From assembly GCF_016905445.1 (NCBI RefSeq), contig NZ_JAFEXF010000003.1, positions 62,001-126,000 on the forward strand: a stretch of 64,000 nucleotides of DNA, written 5' to 3'. Made by a program: the position numbers and the translations under genes. The notes below the pieces were generated by a model that saw only the letters and a list, made by a program, of their open reading frames with translations, searched no databases and had not been told where the DNA came from. Every line of letters starts with the position of its first letter. Positions within the stretch are counted from its first letter, which is position 1. The DNA is from Streptomyces sp. G44. GTDB taxonomy: Bacteria > Actinomycetota > Actinomycetes > Streptomycetales > Streptomycetaceae. Positions 36,946 to 46,322 of the stretch are shown here, piece after piece.

Positions 36946-37341
36946 TCAGTCGACCACCCGCTCGACGCGGATCGGGTCGCCGGGCCGCACCGTCGACAGG
37001 AGGCGCGGGTCTCCGTCGACTCGGCCGAGTACGTTGCACGGGCTCGCGAGGCGGCATTCGTCGGCCCGTGAGATCGGGGTGGGCCCGTAGGGGAGGGCCA
37101 GGGCGTCGCCGTCGGGCCAGAAGGCGACCGTGCCCGGTTCGACGACCTCGCGGGCGCCGGCCTCACGCGGCACGCTCACGCCCGTGTCGAAGTAGACCTC
37201 CTCGCCCCACGTCCGCGCGGTGGCGGCGAGCGGCAGGGCCTTCTCCAGGGCCTGCGCGGTCGGGCTCTCCTCGATCGTGGCCGTCAGGTGCCCGGCGGGC
37301 CAGGAGATGCGTATCCGTAGCTGGTGCTGCTCCGTATGCAT
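36946..37341 (-). CDS. Cyclophilin-like fold protein (DUF3830/DUF369-type)
   Basis: 131 residues. Similar to TM1367-type cyclophilin-like proteins: RISWPAGHLTATIEESPTAQALEKALPLAATARTWGEEVYFDTG and then VEPGTVAFWPDGDALALPYGPTPIS. These have a prolyl-isomerase-like barrel but no proven isomerase activity. It lies between the aminotransferase gene and the cyd region and has no obvious partner. Confidence 0.8.
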   Translation of the reverse strand: MHTEQHQLRIRISWPAGHLTATIEESPTAQALEKALPLAATARTWGEEVYFDTGVSVPREAGAREVVEPGTVAFWPDGDALALPYGPTPISRADECRLASPCNVLGRVDGDPRLLSTVRPGDPIRVERVVD

Positions 37342-37419
37342 GCGGCGGATTCAACAATATGTTGAACTTCCTGGGAAGGCCTGGGAAGGCCCGGGAAGGC
37401 CGAGGAAGGTCTGTGGGGA

Positions 37420-37445
37420 GGCCCCGGAGGCGCGTCTCCGGGGCC
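37420..37445. terminator. GC-rich hairpin upstream of the cyd operon
   Basis: 10-bp perfect arms with a 6-nt loop. It may isolate the cyd operon from upstream transcription. Confidence 0.55.
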
Positions 37446-37530
37446 TTCGCACGTTCCCCGCCCGTTCCCGGTGGCTAAAAGGGACCCCCCATTTGGGTGA
37501 CGCGGACCGGTACGACATAATGCTTGTGAA

Positions 37531-37546
37531 TGTGAACGCGTTCACA
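37531..37546. promoter_or_regulatory. Rex operator (ROP) of the cyd operon
   Basis: TGTGAACGCGTTCACA matches the Rex-binding consensus TGTGAACnnnTTCACA exactly. Rex represses cydABCD in S. coelicolor until NADH rises under oxygen limitation. It is flanked by a partly overlapping TTGTGAATG, giving an extended inverted repeat. Confidence 0.9.
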
Positions 37547-37646
37547 AGCGGCCCCGTTTCCTCCGGAGATCAGTAGGACAAGCAGGGGCGAATCGCCGTG
37601 CCGGTCACGGTCGGCAAGGCGATTGAGGCGAGTAAGGAGAGACGCA

Positions 37647-39203
37647 GTGGACCTGGCTCTGGCGCCGGAGACTCTGGCGCGATGGCAGTTCGGCATCACG
37701 ACCGTCTACCACTTCCTGTTCGTGCCGCTGACGATCTCGCTGGCCGCCCTCACGGCGATCCTCGAGACGGCATGGGTGCGCACGGGCAGGGAGCACTACC
37801 TCCGGGCGACCAAGTTCTGGGGAAAGCTGTTCCTGATCAACATCGCGATGGGTGTCGTCACCGGCATCGTCCAGGAGTTCCAGTTCGGCATGAACTGGTC
37901 CGACTACTCACGCTTCGTCGGTGACGTCTTCGGGGCACCGCTGGCCTTCGAGGCCCTCATCGCGTTCTTCTTCGAGTCGACCTTCATCGGCCTGTGGATC
38001 TTCGGCTGGGACAAGCTGCCGAAGAAGCTGCACTGCGCCACGATCTGGATCGTCTCCATCGGCACGATCCTGTCGGCGTACTTCATCATCGCCGCGAACG
38101 CCTTTATGCAGCACCCGGTCGGCTACAAGATCGTGGAGCGGGACGGCACCAAGCGCGCGGAACTCACCGACTTCGCGAAGGTGCTCTTCCAGGAGACGAC
38201 GCTGGTCAACTTCTTCCACGTCATCTCGGCGGCCATCCTGGTCGGCGGCGCCTTCATGACCGGTATCGCCATCGTCCACCTGCGCAAGAAGCGGCACATC
38301 CGCACCATGCGCATGTCGCTGCGGCTCGGCCTGGTCACGGCCTTCGTCGGCACCCTGCTCACCGTGGTCAGCGCCGACACGCTCGGCAAGGTCATGTACG
38401 AGCAGCAGCCGATGAAGATGTCGGCCGCCGAGGCGCTCTGGGAGTCGGAGAAGCCGGCGCCCTTCTCGATCTTCGCGTACGGCGATGTCGCCGAGGGCCA
38501 CAACAAGGTCGCCATCGAGGTTCCCGGCGTCCTGTCCTTCCTCGCCAAGAACAACTTCAGCGCCGAGATCCCCGGCATCAACGACCTCAACAGGGAGGCA
38601 CAGGAGAAGTTCGGGCCCGGCGACTACCGGCCCAACATCCCCACCGCCTACTGGTCGTACCGCTGGATGATCGGCTTCGGCGGCGTCTCGATGGCCCTGT
38701 GCACCGCCGGCCTGTGGCTGACGCGGAAGAAGTTCTGGCTCGCCCCGGAGCACCGCACCGGCGCGGACGAGATCCCCAAGCTCATGCTCACCAAGAACAA
38801 GGAGCTGGCCCCGAAGCTGGGCGCCTGGTGGTGGCGGCTCTCGCAGTGGACGCTGATCTTCCCCCTCATCGGCACCGCCTGGGGCTGGATCTTCACCGAG
38901 ACGGGCCGTCAGCCCTGGGTGGTCTACGGCGTGCTGCGCACCAGGGACGCGGTCTCCCCCGGCGTCTCGCAGGGCGAGGTGCTCACCTCGCTCATCGGGT
39001 TCACGCTCATCTACGCGATCCTCGCCGTCGTCGAGGTGAAGCTGCTGCTCAAGTACGTCCGCCTGGGCCCGCCCGAGCTGACCGAGGCGGATCTCAACCC
39101 GCCCACCAAGATCGGCGGTCCGGGTTCCGGCAAGGGCCCGGGCTCGGGTTCCGACTCCGATTCCGACGCCGACGCCGACCGGCCCATGGCCTTCTCGTAC
39201 TGA
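37647..39203 (+). CDS. cydA: Cytochrome bd quinol oxidase subunit I
   Basis: 518 residues from GTG 37647 (MDLALAPETLARWQFGITTVYHFLFVPLTI), with AAGGAGAG upstream. Nine predicted TM helices. His of YHFLF (haem b595), the glutamate in AFFFESTFIGLW, and the family signature TGRQPWVVYG are in place. The Q-loop is short, as in actinobacteria. It ends in a low-complexity tail (GPGSGSDSDSDADADRP). With CydB it forms the high-affinity terminal oxidase used at low oxygen. First gene of cydA-cydB-cydDC under Rex. Confidence 0.96.
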   Translation: MDLALAPETLARWQFGITTVYHFLFVPLTISLAALTAILETAWVRTGREHYLRATKFWGKLFLINIAMGVVTGIVQEFQFGMNWSDYSRFVGDVFGAPLAFEALIAFFFESTFIGLWIFGWDKLPKKLHCATIWIVSIGTILSAYFIIAANAFMQHPVGYKIVERDGTKRAELTDFAKVLFQETTLVNFFHVISAAILVGGAFMTGIAIVHLRKKRHIRTMRMSLRLGLVTAFVGTLLTVVSADTLGKVMYEQQPMKMSAAEALWESEKPAPFSIFAYGDVAEGHNKVAIEVPGVLSFLAKNNFSAEIPGINDLNREAQEKFGPGDYRPNIPTAYWSYRWMIGFGGVSMALCTAGLWLTRKKFWLAPEHRTGADEIPKLMLTKNKELAPKLGAWWWRLSQWTLIFPLIGTAWGWIFTETGRQPWVVYGVLRTRDAVSPGVSQGEVLTSLIGFTLIYAILAVVEVKLLLKYVRLGPPELTEADLNPPTKIGGPGSGKGPGSGSDSDSDADADRPMAFSY

Positions 39204-39222
39204 AGGAAGGAGCGCTCAGAGC

Positions 39223-40227
39223 ATGGAACTCCACGACATCTGGTTCGTACTGATCGCCGTTCTGTGGATCGGCTACTTCTTCCTGGAGGGCTTCGACTTC
39301 GGGATCGGGGTCCTGACCAAGCTGCTCGCCCGGAACCGGGTCGAGAAGCGGGTCCTCATCAACACCATCGGCCCTGTGTGGGACGGCAACGAGGTGTGGC
39401 TGCTCACGGCGGGCGGCGCGACCTTCGCCGCCTTCCCCGAGTGGTACGCCACGCTCTTCTCCGGCTTCTACCTGCCGTTGCTGATCATCCTGATCTGCCT
39501 CATCGTGCGCGGTGTCGCCTTCGAGTACCGCGCGAAGCGGCCCGAGGAGCGGTGGCAGACCAACTGGGAGCACGCGATCTTCTGGACGTCGCTGATCCCG
39601 GCGGTGATGTGGGGCGTGGCCTTCGGGAACATCACGCGGGGCGTCAAGATCGACGCCCACAAGGAGTACGTGGGCACCTTCGGGGACCTGCTCAACCCGT
39701 ACGCGCTCCTCGGCGGTCTCGTCACCCTGACGCTGTTCACCTTCCACGGCGCGGTGTTCGCCGCACTCAAGACAGTGGGCGACATCCGCATGCGGGCGCG
39801 GAAGCTCGCCCTCGGCCTCGGGCTCGTCACAGCCGTGTTGGCGCTGGGATTCCTGCTCTGGACCCAGGCGGACAAGGGTGACGGCAAGAGCCTGGTCGCG
39901 ATGATCGTGGCGGTCGTGGCGCTGCTCGGCGCCATCGGGGCGATCAAGGCGGGGCGCGAGGGCTGGTCGTTCACGCTCTCCGGCATCACGATCGCGACGG
40001 CCGTCGCGATGCTCTTCCTGACGCTCTTCCCGAACGTCATGCCGTCGTCGCTGAACGAGGATTGGAGCCTCACGGTCACCAACGCCTCGTCCAGCCCGTA
40101 CACCCTGAAGATCATGACCTGGTGCGCGGTCATCGCGGCGCCCGTGGTGATGCTCTACCAGGGGTGGACGTACTGGGTGTTCCGCAAGCGGATCGGCACG
40201 CAGCACATCGCCGACGCCGCTCACTAG
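39223..40227 (+). CDS. cydB: Cytochrome bd quinol oxidase subunit II
   Basis: 334 residues, eight predicted TM helices. Starts MELHDIWFVLIAVLWIGYFFLEGFDFGIGVL (GFDFG is the family motif) and contains IGPVWDGNEVWLLTAGGA. It lies 19 bp after cydA with AAGGAAGGAG upstream. CydB stabilises CydA and binds haem or ubiquinone-like ligands in some species. Confidence 0.96.
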   Translation: MELHDIWFVLIAVLWIGYFFLEGFDFGIGVLTKLLARNRVEKRVLINTIGPVWDGNEVWLLTAGGATFAAFPEWYATLFSGFYLPLLIILICLIVRGVAFEYRAKRPEERWQTNWEHAIFWTSLIPAVMWGVAFGNITRGVKIDAHKEYVGTFGDLLNPYALLGGLVTLTLFTFHGAVFAALKTVGDIRMRARKLALGLGLVTAVLALGFLLWTQADKGDGKSLVAMIVAVVALLGAIGAIKAGREGWSFTLSGITIATAVAMLFLTLFPNVMPSSLNEDWSLTVTNASSSPYTLKIMTWCAVIAAPVVMLYQGWTYWVFRKRIGTQHIADAAH

Positions 40228-40289
40228 GGCGCCGGTTTCTGGCCGCCGCTCACCAGGTTCTGACGTTCCCGTGGTTTCCCGGAGGGTGT

Positions 40290-40303
40290 GTTTCACGTGA
40301 AAC
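40290..40303. promoter_or_regulatory. parS site overlapping the cydDC start
   Basis: Exact GTTTCACGTGAAAC. The central GTG at 40297 is the likely start codon of cydDC, so ParB-binding and translation-initiation sequence coincide. Confidence 0.93.
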
Positions 40304-43300
40304 CGATCGACCCGCGCCTGCTTCGGTACGCCCGCGCCACCCGTTTCTTCCTCGTCGCGGTCGTGGCACTCGGGTTGGCCGGGGCGGGCCTGGTCATCGG
40401 ACAGGCGATGCTCATCGCCGAGATCGTGGTGGGCGCCTTCCAGAAGGGCCTCTCCGTCGGAGACCTGGGCACGCCACTGCTGCTGCTCGCCCTGGTGGCG
40501 GTCGGGCGGGGCCTGGTCTCCTGGCTGACCGAGCTCGCCGCGCACCGGGCGAGCGCGGCGGTCAAGTCCGAGCTGCGGGGGAGGCTTCTGGAGCGGGCCG
40601 GGGAGCTGGGGCCCGGCTGGTTGAGCGGCCAGCGGACCGGCTCGCTGGTCTCGCTGGCGACGCGTGGTGTGGACGCGCTCGACGACTACTTCTCGCGCTA
40701 CCTGCCGCAACTGGGACTCGCGGTGGTGGTGCCCGTGGCGGTGCTCGCCCGCATCGTGACGGAGGACTGGGTCTCAGCGGCGATCATCGTCGTGACGCTG
40801 CCGCTGATCCCGGTCTTCATGATCCTCATCGGCTGGGCGACACAGAACCGGATGGATCGTCAGTGGCGCCTGCTCTCGCGGCTCTCGGGGCACTTCCTCG
40901 ACGTCGTGGCGGGCCTGCCCACCCTGAAGGTGTTCGGCCGGGCCAAGGCGCAGGCCGAGTCGATCCGAAAGATCACCGGCGAGTACCGGCAGGCCACGAT
41001 GCGTACCCTGCGCATCGCCTTCCTGTCCTCCTTCGCCCTGGAACTGCTCGCGACGATCTCGGTCGCGCTGGTTGCGGTCACCATCGGCATGCGGCTCGTC
41101 CACGGCGAGATGGACTTGTACGTCGGTCTCGTCATCCTCGTCCTCGCGCCCGAGGCCTACCTGCCGCTGCGCCAGGTCGGTGCGCAGTACCACGCGGCGG
41201 CGGAGGGACTGGCCGCCGCCGAGGAGATCTTCCAGGTCCTCGAAACCCCGGTGCCGGCCGCCGGTGCGGGGGCGGCGCCCTCGGGTGCGCTGAGCGTGGA
41301 GGGCGTGACGGTCCGGTATCCGGGGCGGGCGGCGGACGCGGTTTCCGGGGCGTCCTTCGAGGCGGCGCCCGGGGAGACCGTGGCGCTCGTGGGACCCAGC
41401 GGCGTGGGCAAGTCGACCCTGCTGAACGTGGTGCTCGGCTTCGTGCGGCCCACCGAGGGGCGGGTGCGCGTCGGGGGCGTCGACCTCGCGGACATCTCCC
41501 CGGAGCGGTGGCGTGAGCGCATCGCGTGGGTGCCGCAGCGGCCGCACCTCTTCGCCGGGACCATCGCGGAGAACGTACGGCTCGCGCGGCCCGACGCGTC
41601 CGAGGCGCAGCTGCGGGAGGCCCTGCGGGACGCGGGTGCCCTGGGGTTCGTGGACGCGCTGCCCGCCGGGGCCGAGACCCCGCTCGGGGAGGACGGGGCC
41701 GGGCTCTCCGCCGGGCAGCGGCAGCGGCTGGCGCTGGCGCGGGCGTTCCTGGCCGACCGGCCCGTGGTGCTGCTCGACGAGCCGACGGCGGCGCTGGACG
41801 GCGGAACCGAGGCCGAGGTCGTCGAGGCCGTCCGGCGGCTGGCCGTCGGACGCACCGTCCTGCTCGTCGTGCACCGGCCCGCACTGCTGGCCGTCGCGGA
41901 CCGGGTGGTGCGGTTGGCGGCCCGGCCCGCGGACGCGGGGGCGGCTGTGCGGAGGAGGGGAGACGCGGTGCGCGGTGTCTCGGGCGAGGAGTGGGGGGTG
42001 GTCGGGGCGGGAGCTGCGGGGGCCGCCGGGGGCGTGGGGGGCGTGGGGGTGGCTGGAGGCGGTTTCGGGTCCGCAGGGGCCGCCGGATCCGCCGGGGTCG
42101 CCGGAGCCGCTAAGACCGCTGTAGCCGTAGAGGGTGCTGGGGTGGCTGAAGGCGGCTTCGCGTCTGCCGCGACTGCCGCTACCGCTGGGGCTGCTGGGGC
42201 TGCCGGAACCGTGGGGAGCGCTGGGGTAGTTGAAGACGGCTTCGCGACCGCCGTCACCGCCGGGGCCGCTGGAGCTGCTGGAGCCGTGGAGAGTGCTGGG
42301 GTGGCTGGAGGCGGCTTCGCGTCCGCCGGGGTCGTCGGGGCCGCCGCCGTCGGCGACACGGTGCCGTCGCGCGGCTCAAGTGCTCCCGGTTTCAAGGGCG
42401 GTCGGATCCTGGCCCGGGTGCGGATGGCCGCGCGGGCACGGCGCGGGCAGCTGGCGCTCGCGCTGCTCCTCGGTTCGCTCGCGCTCGGCAGCGCGGTGGG
42501 GCTCATGGCGACGTCCGGGTGGTTGATCTCCCGGGCTGCGGAGCAGCCACCGGTGATGTACCTGATGATCGCCGTGACGGCGACCCGTGCCTTCGGCATC
42601 GGCCGCGCCGTCTTCCGGTACGCCGAGCGCCTCGTCTCGCACGACGCCGTGCTGCGGATGCTCGCCGACACCCGCGTCGCCGTCTACCGGCGCCTGGAGC
42701 GGCTCGCCCCCGCGGGCCTGCGCACCACCCGCCGGGGGGACCTCCTCTCCCGGCTGGTCGCCGACGTCGACGCCCTTCAGGACTACTGGCTGCGCTGGCT
42801 GCTTCCCGCGTCCGCCGCAGCCGTGGTGAGCGCGGGAGCCGTCGGCTTCACCGCCTGGCTGCTGCCGGAGGCCGGAGCGGTGCTCGCCGCCGGGCTGCTC
42901 GCCGCGGGCGTCGGGGTCCCGCTGCTGAGCGGCGCCGTGGCGCGCCGCGCGGAGCGGAGGCTGGCTCCCGCGCGCGGGGTGCTCGCCACGCGCGTGGCCG
43001 ATCTGCTGACCGGCACCGCCGAGCTGACCGTCGCCGGCGCGCTGAAGCGTCGTACGGCCAAGGCCGCCGAGGCCGACGTCGAGCTGACGCGGATCGCCTC
43101 CCGGGGCGCCACCGCCACGGCACTCGGCGACGGGCTCACCGCGCTCGTCACCGGGCTGACCGTGACCGCGGCCGCGCTCGTCGGTGTGCAGGCGGTGCGG
43201 GACGGGCGGCTGAGCGGTGTCGCCCTCGCCGTGGTCGTGCTCACGCCGCTCGCCGCCTTCGAGGCGGTACTGGGCTTGCCCCTCGCCGTGCGCTACCGCC

Positions 43301-44145
43301 AGCGGGTGCGCAAGAGCGCCGAGCGTGTCTACGAGGTGCTTGACGCCGCCGAGCCCGTACCGGAGCCCGCCGCGCCCGCCGCGGCGCCCGGTTCGCCCTT
43401 CCCGCTGCGCGTCTCGGCTCTGCGCGCCCGTCACGAGGGCCAGGCGGGGGACGCGCTCGCGGGCGTCGACCTGACGCTGGAGCGGGGCCGGCGCATCGCC
43501 GTGGTCGGCCCCTCCGGTTCCGGCAAGACGACGCTCGCCCAGGTGTTGCTGCGGTTCGTGGGGGCGTACGAAGGGACGTACACGCTCGGGGGTGTGGACG
43601 CGGCCACGCTGGACGGTGACACGGTGCGCGGCATGGTCGGGCTCTGTGCCCAGGACGCGCACATCTTCGACAGCTCGGTGCGCGAGAACCTGCTGCTCGC
43701 CAAGAAGGACGCCACCGACGCCGAGCTGCGCGGCGCCCTGGAGCGGGCGCGGCTCGACGGCTGGGTCGGCTCGCTGCCCGACGGACTCGACACGCTTGTC
43801 GGTGAGCACGGGGCGCGACTCTCCGGAGGGCAGCGCCAGCGGCTCGCGCTGGCCCGCGCGCTGCTCGCCGACTTCCCCGTCCTGGTGCTCGACGAGCCCG
43901 CCGAGCACCTCGACCTGCCGACCGCGGACGCCCTCACCGCCGATCTGCTGGCCGCGACGGAGGGGTGTACGACGCTGCTCATCACGCACCGGCTCGCCGG
44001 GCTCGACGCGGTCGACGAGGTCATCGTCCTCGAGGCGGGGAGGGTCGCGCAGCGCGGCACGTACGCGGAGCTGGCGGTGGTGGAGGGGCCGCTGCGGCGG
44101 ATGCTGGAGGTGGAGCGTGCGGCGGATCTGCTCACGGCGGGCTGA
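40297..44145 (+). CDS. cydDC: Fused CydD-CydC heterodimeric-type ABC exporter
   Basis: About 1282 residues, a fusion of the two ABC exporter subunits that move glutathione or cysteine for assembly of cytochrome bd. First half: TM domain (~30-320), Walker A GPSGVGKSTLLN, signature LSAGQRQRLALARA, Walker B RPVVLLDEPTAALD. Then a Gly/Ala-rich linker of ~140 residues (nt ~41980-42390), then a second TM domain and ATPase with GPSGSGKTTLAQ, LSGGQRQRLALARA and FPVLVLDEPAEHLD. GGAGGG at 40281 is 10 nt before GTG 40297 but only 1 nt before GTG 40288, so 40297 is preferred. The stop is followed by a hairpin. The linker, with repeats of the type SAGVxxGGFASA, is unlike anything in two-gene homologues. 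Confidence 0.93.
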   Translation: MKPIDPRLLRYARATRFFLVAVVALGLAGAGLVIGQAMLIAEIVVGAFQKGLSVGDLGTPLLLLALVAVGRGLVSWLTELAAHRASAAVKSELRGRLLERAGELGPGWLSGQRTGSLVSLATRGVDALDDYFSRYLPQLGLAVVVPVAVLARIVTEDWVSAAIIVVTLPLIPVFMILIGWATQNRMDRQWRLLSRLSGHFLDVVAGLPTLKVFGRAKAQAESIRKITGEYRQATMRTLRIAFLSSFALELLATISVALVAVTIGMRLVHGEMDLYVGLVILVLAPEAYLPLRQVGAQYHAAAEGLAAAEEIFQVLETPVPAAGAGAAPSGALSVEGVTVRYPGRAADAVSGASFEAAPGETVALVGPSGVGKSTLLNVVLGFVRPTEGRVRVGGVDLADISPERWRERIAWVPQRPHLFAGTIAENVRLARPDASEAQLREALRDAGALGFVDALPAGAETPLGEDGAGLSAGQRQRLALARAFLADRPVVLLDEPTAALDGGTEAEVVEAVRRLAVGRTVLLVVHRPALLAVADRVVRLAARPADAGAAVRRRGDAVRGVSGEEWGVVGAGAAGAAGGVGGVGVAGGGFGSAGAAGSAGVAGAAKTAVAVEGAGVAEGGFASAATAATAGAAGAAGTVGSAGVVEDGFATAVTAGAAGAAGAVESAGVAGGGFASAGVVGAAAVGDTVPSRGSSAPGFKGGRILARVRMAARARRGQLALALLLGSLALGSAVGLMATSGWLISRAAEQPPVMYLMIAVTATRAFGIGRAVFRYAERLVSHDAVLRMLADTRVAVYRRLERLAPAGLRTTRRGDLLSRLVADVDALQDYWLRWLLPASAAAVVSAGAVGFTAWLLPEAGAVLAAGLLAAGVGVPLLSGAVARRAERRLAPARGVLATRVADLLTGTAELTVAGALKRRTAKAAEADVELTRIASRGATATALGDGLTALVTGLTVTAAALVGVQAVRDGRLSGVALAVVVLTPLAAFEAVLGLPLAVRYRQRVRKSAERVYEVLDAAEPVPEPAAPAAAPGSPFPLRVSALRARHEGQAGDALAGVDLTLERGRRIAVVGPSGSGKTTLAQVLLRFVGAYEGTYTLGGVDAATLDGDTVRGMVGLCAQDAHIFDSSVRENLLLAKKDATDAELRGALERARLDGWVGSLPDGLDTLVGEHGARLSGGQRQRLALARALLADFPVLVLDEPAEHLDLPTADALTADLLAATEGCTTLLITHRLAGLDAVDEVIVLEAGRVAQRGTYAELAVVEGPLRRMLEVERAADLLTAG

Positions 44146-44225
44146 ATGCGGCGGAGCCCGGGCCGGGGCCGAAGCCGCGGTGGGGGCCGGAGCTGGGGCC
44201 GAGGCGGGGGTTGGAGCCGGGGGTT

Positions 44226-44250
44226 GGAGCCGGGGCCGGGCCCCGGCTCC
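44226..44250 (+). terminator. Terminator of the cyd operon
   Basis: Perfect 11-bp arms GGAGCCGGGGC / GCCCCGGCTCC with a 3-nt loop, after ~70 bp of GC-rich low-complexity sequence downstream of cydDC. Confidence 0.7.
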
Positions 44251-44313
44251 GCGACTCGGATGGCCATCGGCTTCGACTTTCCCCTGCAAATAGGACTAAC
44301 TAGGCTCAAAGGC

Positions 44314-46113
44314 ATGTCAGTCCCCTCGGAATCCGCCGATCCCCCGCTCCCCGACGGCCCACCGGACACGGCGAACCCGGCGGGCCCGTTGGCCCCGGCG
44401 GACACGGCGGACCCGTTGGCCCCGGCGGCCCCGGTGGACGCGACGGCGCGGGCGGCCCGCAGCCTCCAAGGGCTCTCGCCCGAGCTGACCTCGCGGGTGC
44501 CGCAGCTGCTCGAAGCCATGCGGTCGGTCGGTGCCGGGCTGGAACTCCACACCACCCTGGACCGCATCTGCGAGACCGCCGCCGAGCTGGCGGACGCCCA
44601 GTACGCCGCGATCGGTGTCGTCTCCGAAGACGGCGACGGGCTCTCCGACTTCGTCTACCACGGCATCGACGCGCGGACCGCCGAACGGATCGGGCGGCTG
44701 CCCGACGGCCACAAGGGGCTTCTCGGCGCCCTCATCCACCAGCCGAGGACCCTTCGCCTCGCCGATCTCTCCGCCGACCCGCGCTCCTGCGGTTTCCCCG
44801 CCCACCACCCGCCGATGCGGACCTTCCTCGGCGTCCCCATCCGCGTCCAGGGAAAGATCTTCGGCAACCTCTATCTGACCGAGAAGCGGGGCGGGGCCGA
44901 GTTCAACGACCACGACGTGCACATGGTCCGCGTCCTGGCCGCGGAGGCCGGTATCGCCATCGGCAACGCGCGCCTGTACGAGGCCGCCAAGCAGCGCGAA
45001 CGCTGGATCGACGGCTCCGTGGCGGTCACGACGGCCCTGCTCTCCGGCAGTGACGCGGAGGACGCCCTCGCCGTCGTCGCCGAGCAGGCCAGGCATCTCG
45101 CGAACTCCGCGGCCGGGATCGTGCTGCTGCCCGACGAGGAGGGCGGCATGGAGGTCGCCGCCGTCTCCTCGGACGAACCCACCGGGGCGCTCGGCATGAC
45201 CGTCACCGCGGAGAGCCACATCGTGGCCCAACTGCTCCGCGGACAGGCCGTCTTCATCGACGACGCGGCGACCGACCCGCGCACCGCGGCCCACCTCGCC
45301 GGCCGCTACGGCCCCGTCATGCTGTTGCCGCTCCAGAGCGACGGCCGGGTCCTCGGCACGCTCGTGACGCCCCGCGCGCGCGGGGCACGGCCCTTCACCG
45401 AGGCCGAGCGAACGCTCGCCGCCCAGTTCGCCGCACAGGCCGCGCTCGCGCTGATGATGGCCGAGGCGCAGCGGGACCGGGAGCGGCTCGCGGTGTACGA
45501 GGACCGCGACCGGATCGCCAGGGACCTGCACGACCTGGTCATCCAGCGGCTCTTCGCCACCGGCATGATGCTGGAGAGCGCCCAGCGCAGGTCGGTCGTG
45601 CCGGAGGTGCAGGACGGTGTGGGCAAGGCGGTCGACGAGCTGGACGTGACGATCCAGGAGATCCGCACGGCGATCTTCGCGCTCCAACAGGGCCCGGCGG
45701 AGGCGCCCTCGGGACTGCGCACCCGCGTGCTCCGGGAGATCAACATGGCCGCCGTCCCGCTCGGCTTCAAGCCCACGCACCGCTTCCTGGGCCCCGTCGA
45801 CACCGTGGTGGGCGAACTGACCGCCAAGAACCTCATCGCGGCCCTGCGGGAGGCTCTGTCCAACGCCTTCCGGCACGCGCACGCCGCCCGTATCGACGTC
45901 GTCGTCGACGCGACGGTGCTGCTGCCCGGCGACCGGCAGGGCGTGCGTCTGACGGTCGCCGACGACGGCGTGGGCATCGCGGAGGGCGGCCGGCGCAGTG
46001 GCCTGAAGAACCTCAGGAGGCGGGCCGAGTCGCTGGGCGGCGACAGTTGGTACGGGCCCGGCATCGGGGAGGACGGAGGCGGGACCACGGTGGTGTGGCA
46101 GGCGCCGTACTGA
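44314..46113 (+). CDS. Two-GAF sensor histidine kinase, DevS/DosS-like
   Basis: 599 residues from ATG 44314. After a Pro/Ala-rich lead come two GAF domains (~70-215, with GLGAGLELHTTLDRICETAAELADAQYAAIGVVSEDG-like core; ~235-385), then the HisKA_3 dimerisation helix with phospho-His in DRIARDLHDLVIQRLFATG, and a HATPase domain (NLIAALREALSNAFRHAHA and VADDGVGIAEGG). This layout is that of DevS/DosS, haem-based sensors of oxygen, NO and CO in mycobacteria. It sits right after the Rex-regulated cyd genes, so a redox or gas signal is plausible. No response-regulator gene is adjacent; the partner is elsewhere. Confidence 0.9.
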   Translation: MSVPSESADPPLPDGPPDTANPAGPLAPADTADPLAPAAPVDATARAARSLQGLSPELTSRVPQLLEAMRSVGAGLELHTTLDRICETAAELADAQYAAIGVVSEDGDGLSDFVYHGIDARTAERIGRLPDGHKGLLGALIHQPRTLRLADLSADPRSCGFPAHHPPMRTFLGVPIRVQGKIFGNLYLTEKRGGAEFNDHDVHMVRVLAAEAGIAIGNARLYEAAKQRERWIDGSVAVTTALLSGSDAEDALAVVAEQARHLANSAAGIVLLPDEEGGMEVAAVSSDEPTGALGMTVTAESHIVAQLLRGQAVFIDDAATDPRTAAHLAGRYGPVMLLPLQSDGRVLGTLVTPRARGARPFTEAERTLAAQFAAQAALALMMAEAQRDRERLAVYEDRDRIARDLHDLVIQRLFATGMMLESAQRRSVVPEVQDGVGKAVDELDVTIQEIRTAIFALQQGPAEAPSGLRTRVLREINMAAVPLGFKPTHRFLGPVDTVVGELTAKNLIAALREALSNAFRHAHAARIDVVVDATVLLPGDRQGVRLTVADDGVGIAEGGRRSGLKNLRRRAESLGGDSWYGPGIGEDGGGTTVVWQAPY

Positions 46114-46322
46114 CTTCCGGGCAGGGCCTGCGGCGGGGCTTCCGGCGGCGCTTCTGGCGGGCCTCCGGCGACGCGCGCGGCACGGCCCCGCGGCCCGGTG
46201 CGACCGGCATGGCCCCGCAGCCCTGTTCGGCGGTACGCGCGTGAGCCGTACGGGGCACCAGATCCCCCGAGTGCCCCAGTCCAGCCGTGCTCGTGCCGCC
46301 GCGGCGGGCGACGATCCGTGAC

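Larger units (their letters stand above)
37342..37646. promoter_or_regulatory. cydA upstream region with Rex operator and hairpin
   Basis: 305 bp. It contains four ~10-bp repeats of GGGAAGGCC type (37371-37410), a hairpin at 37420-37445 (arms GGCCCCGGAG / CTCCGGGGCC) and the Rex operator at 37531. The cydA promoter lies close to the operator. Confidence 0.6.
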
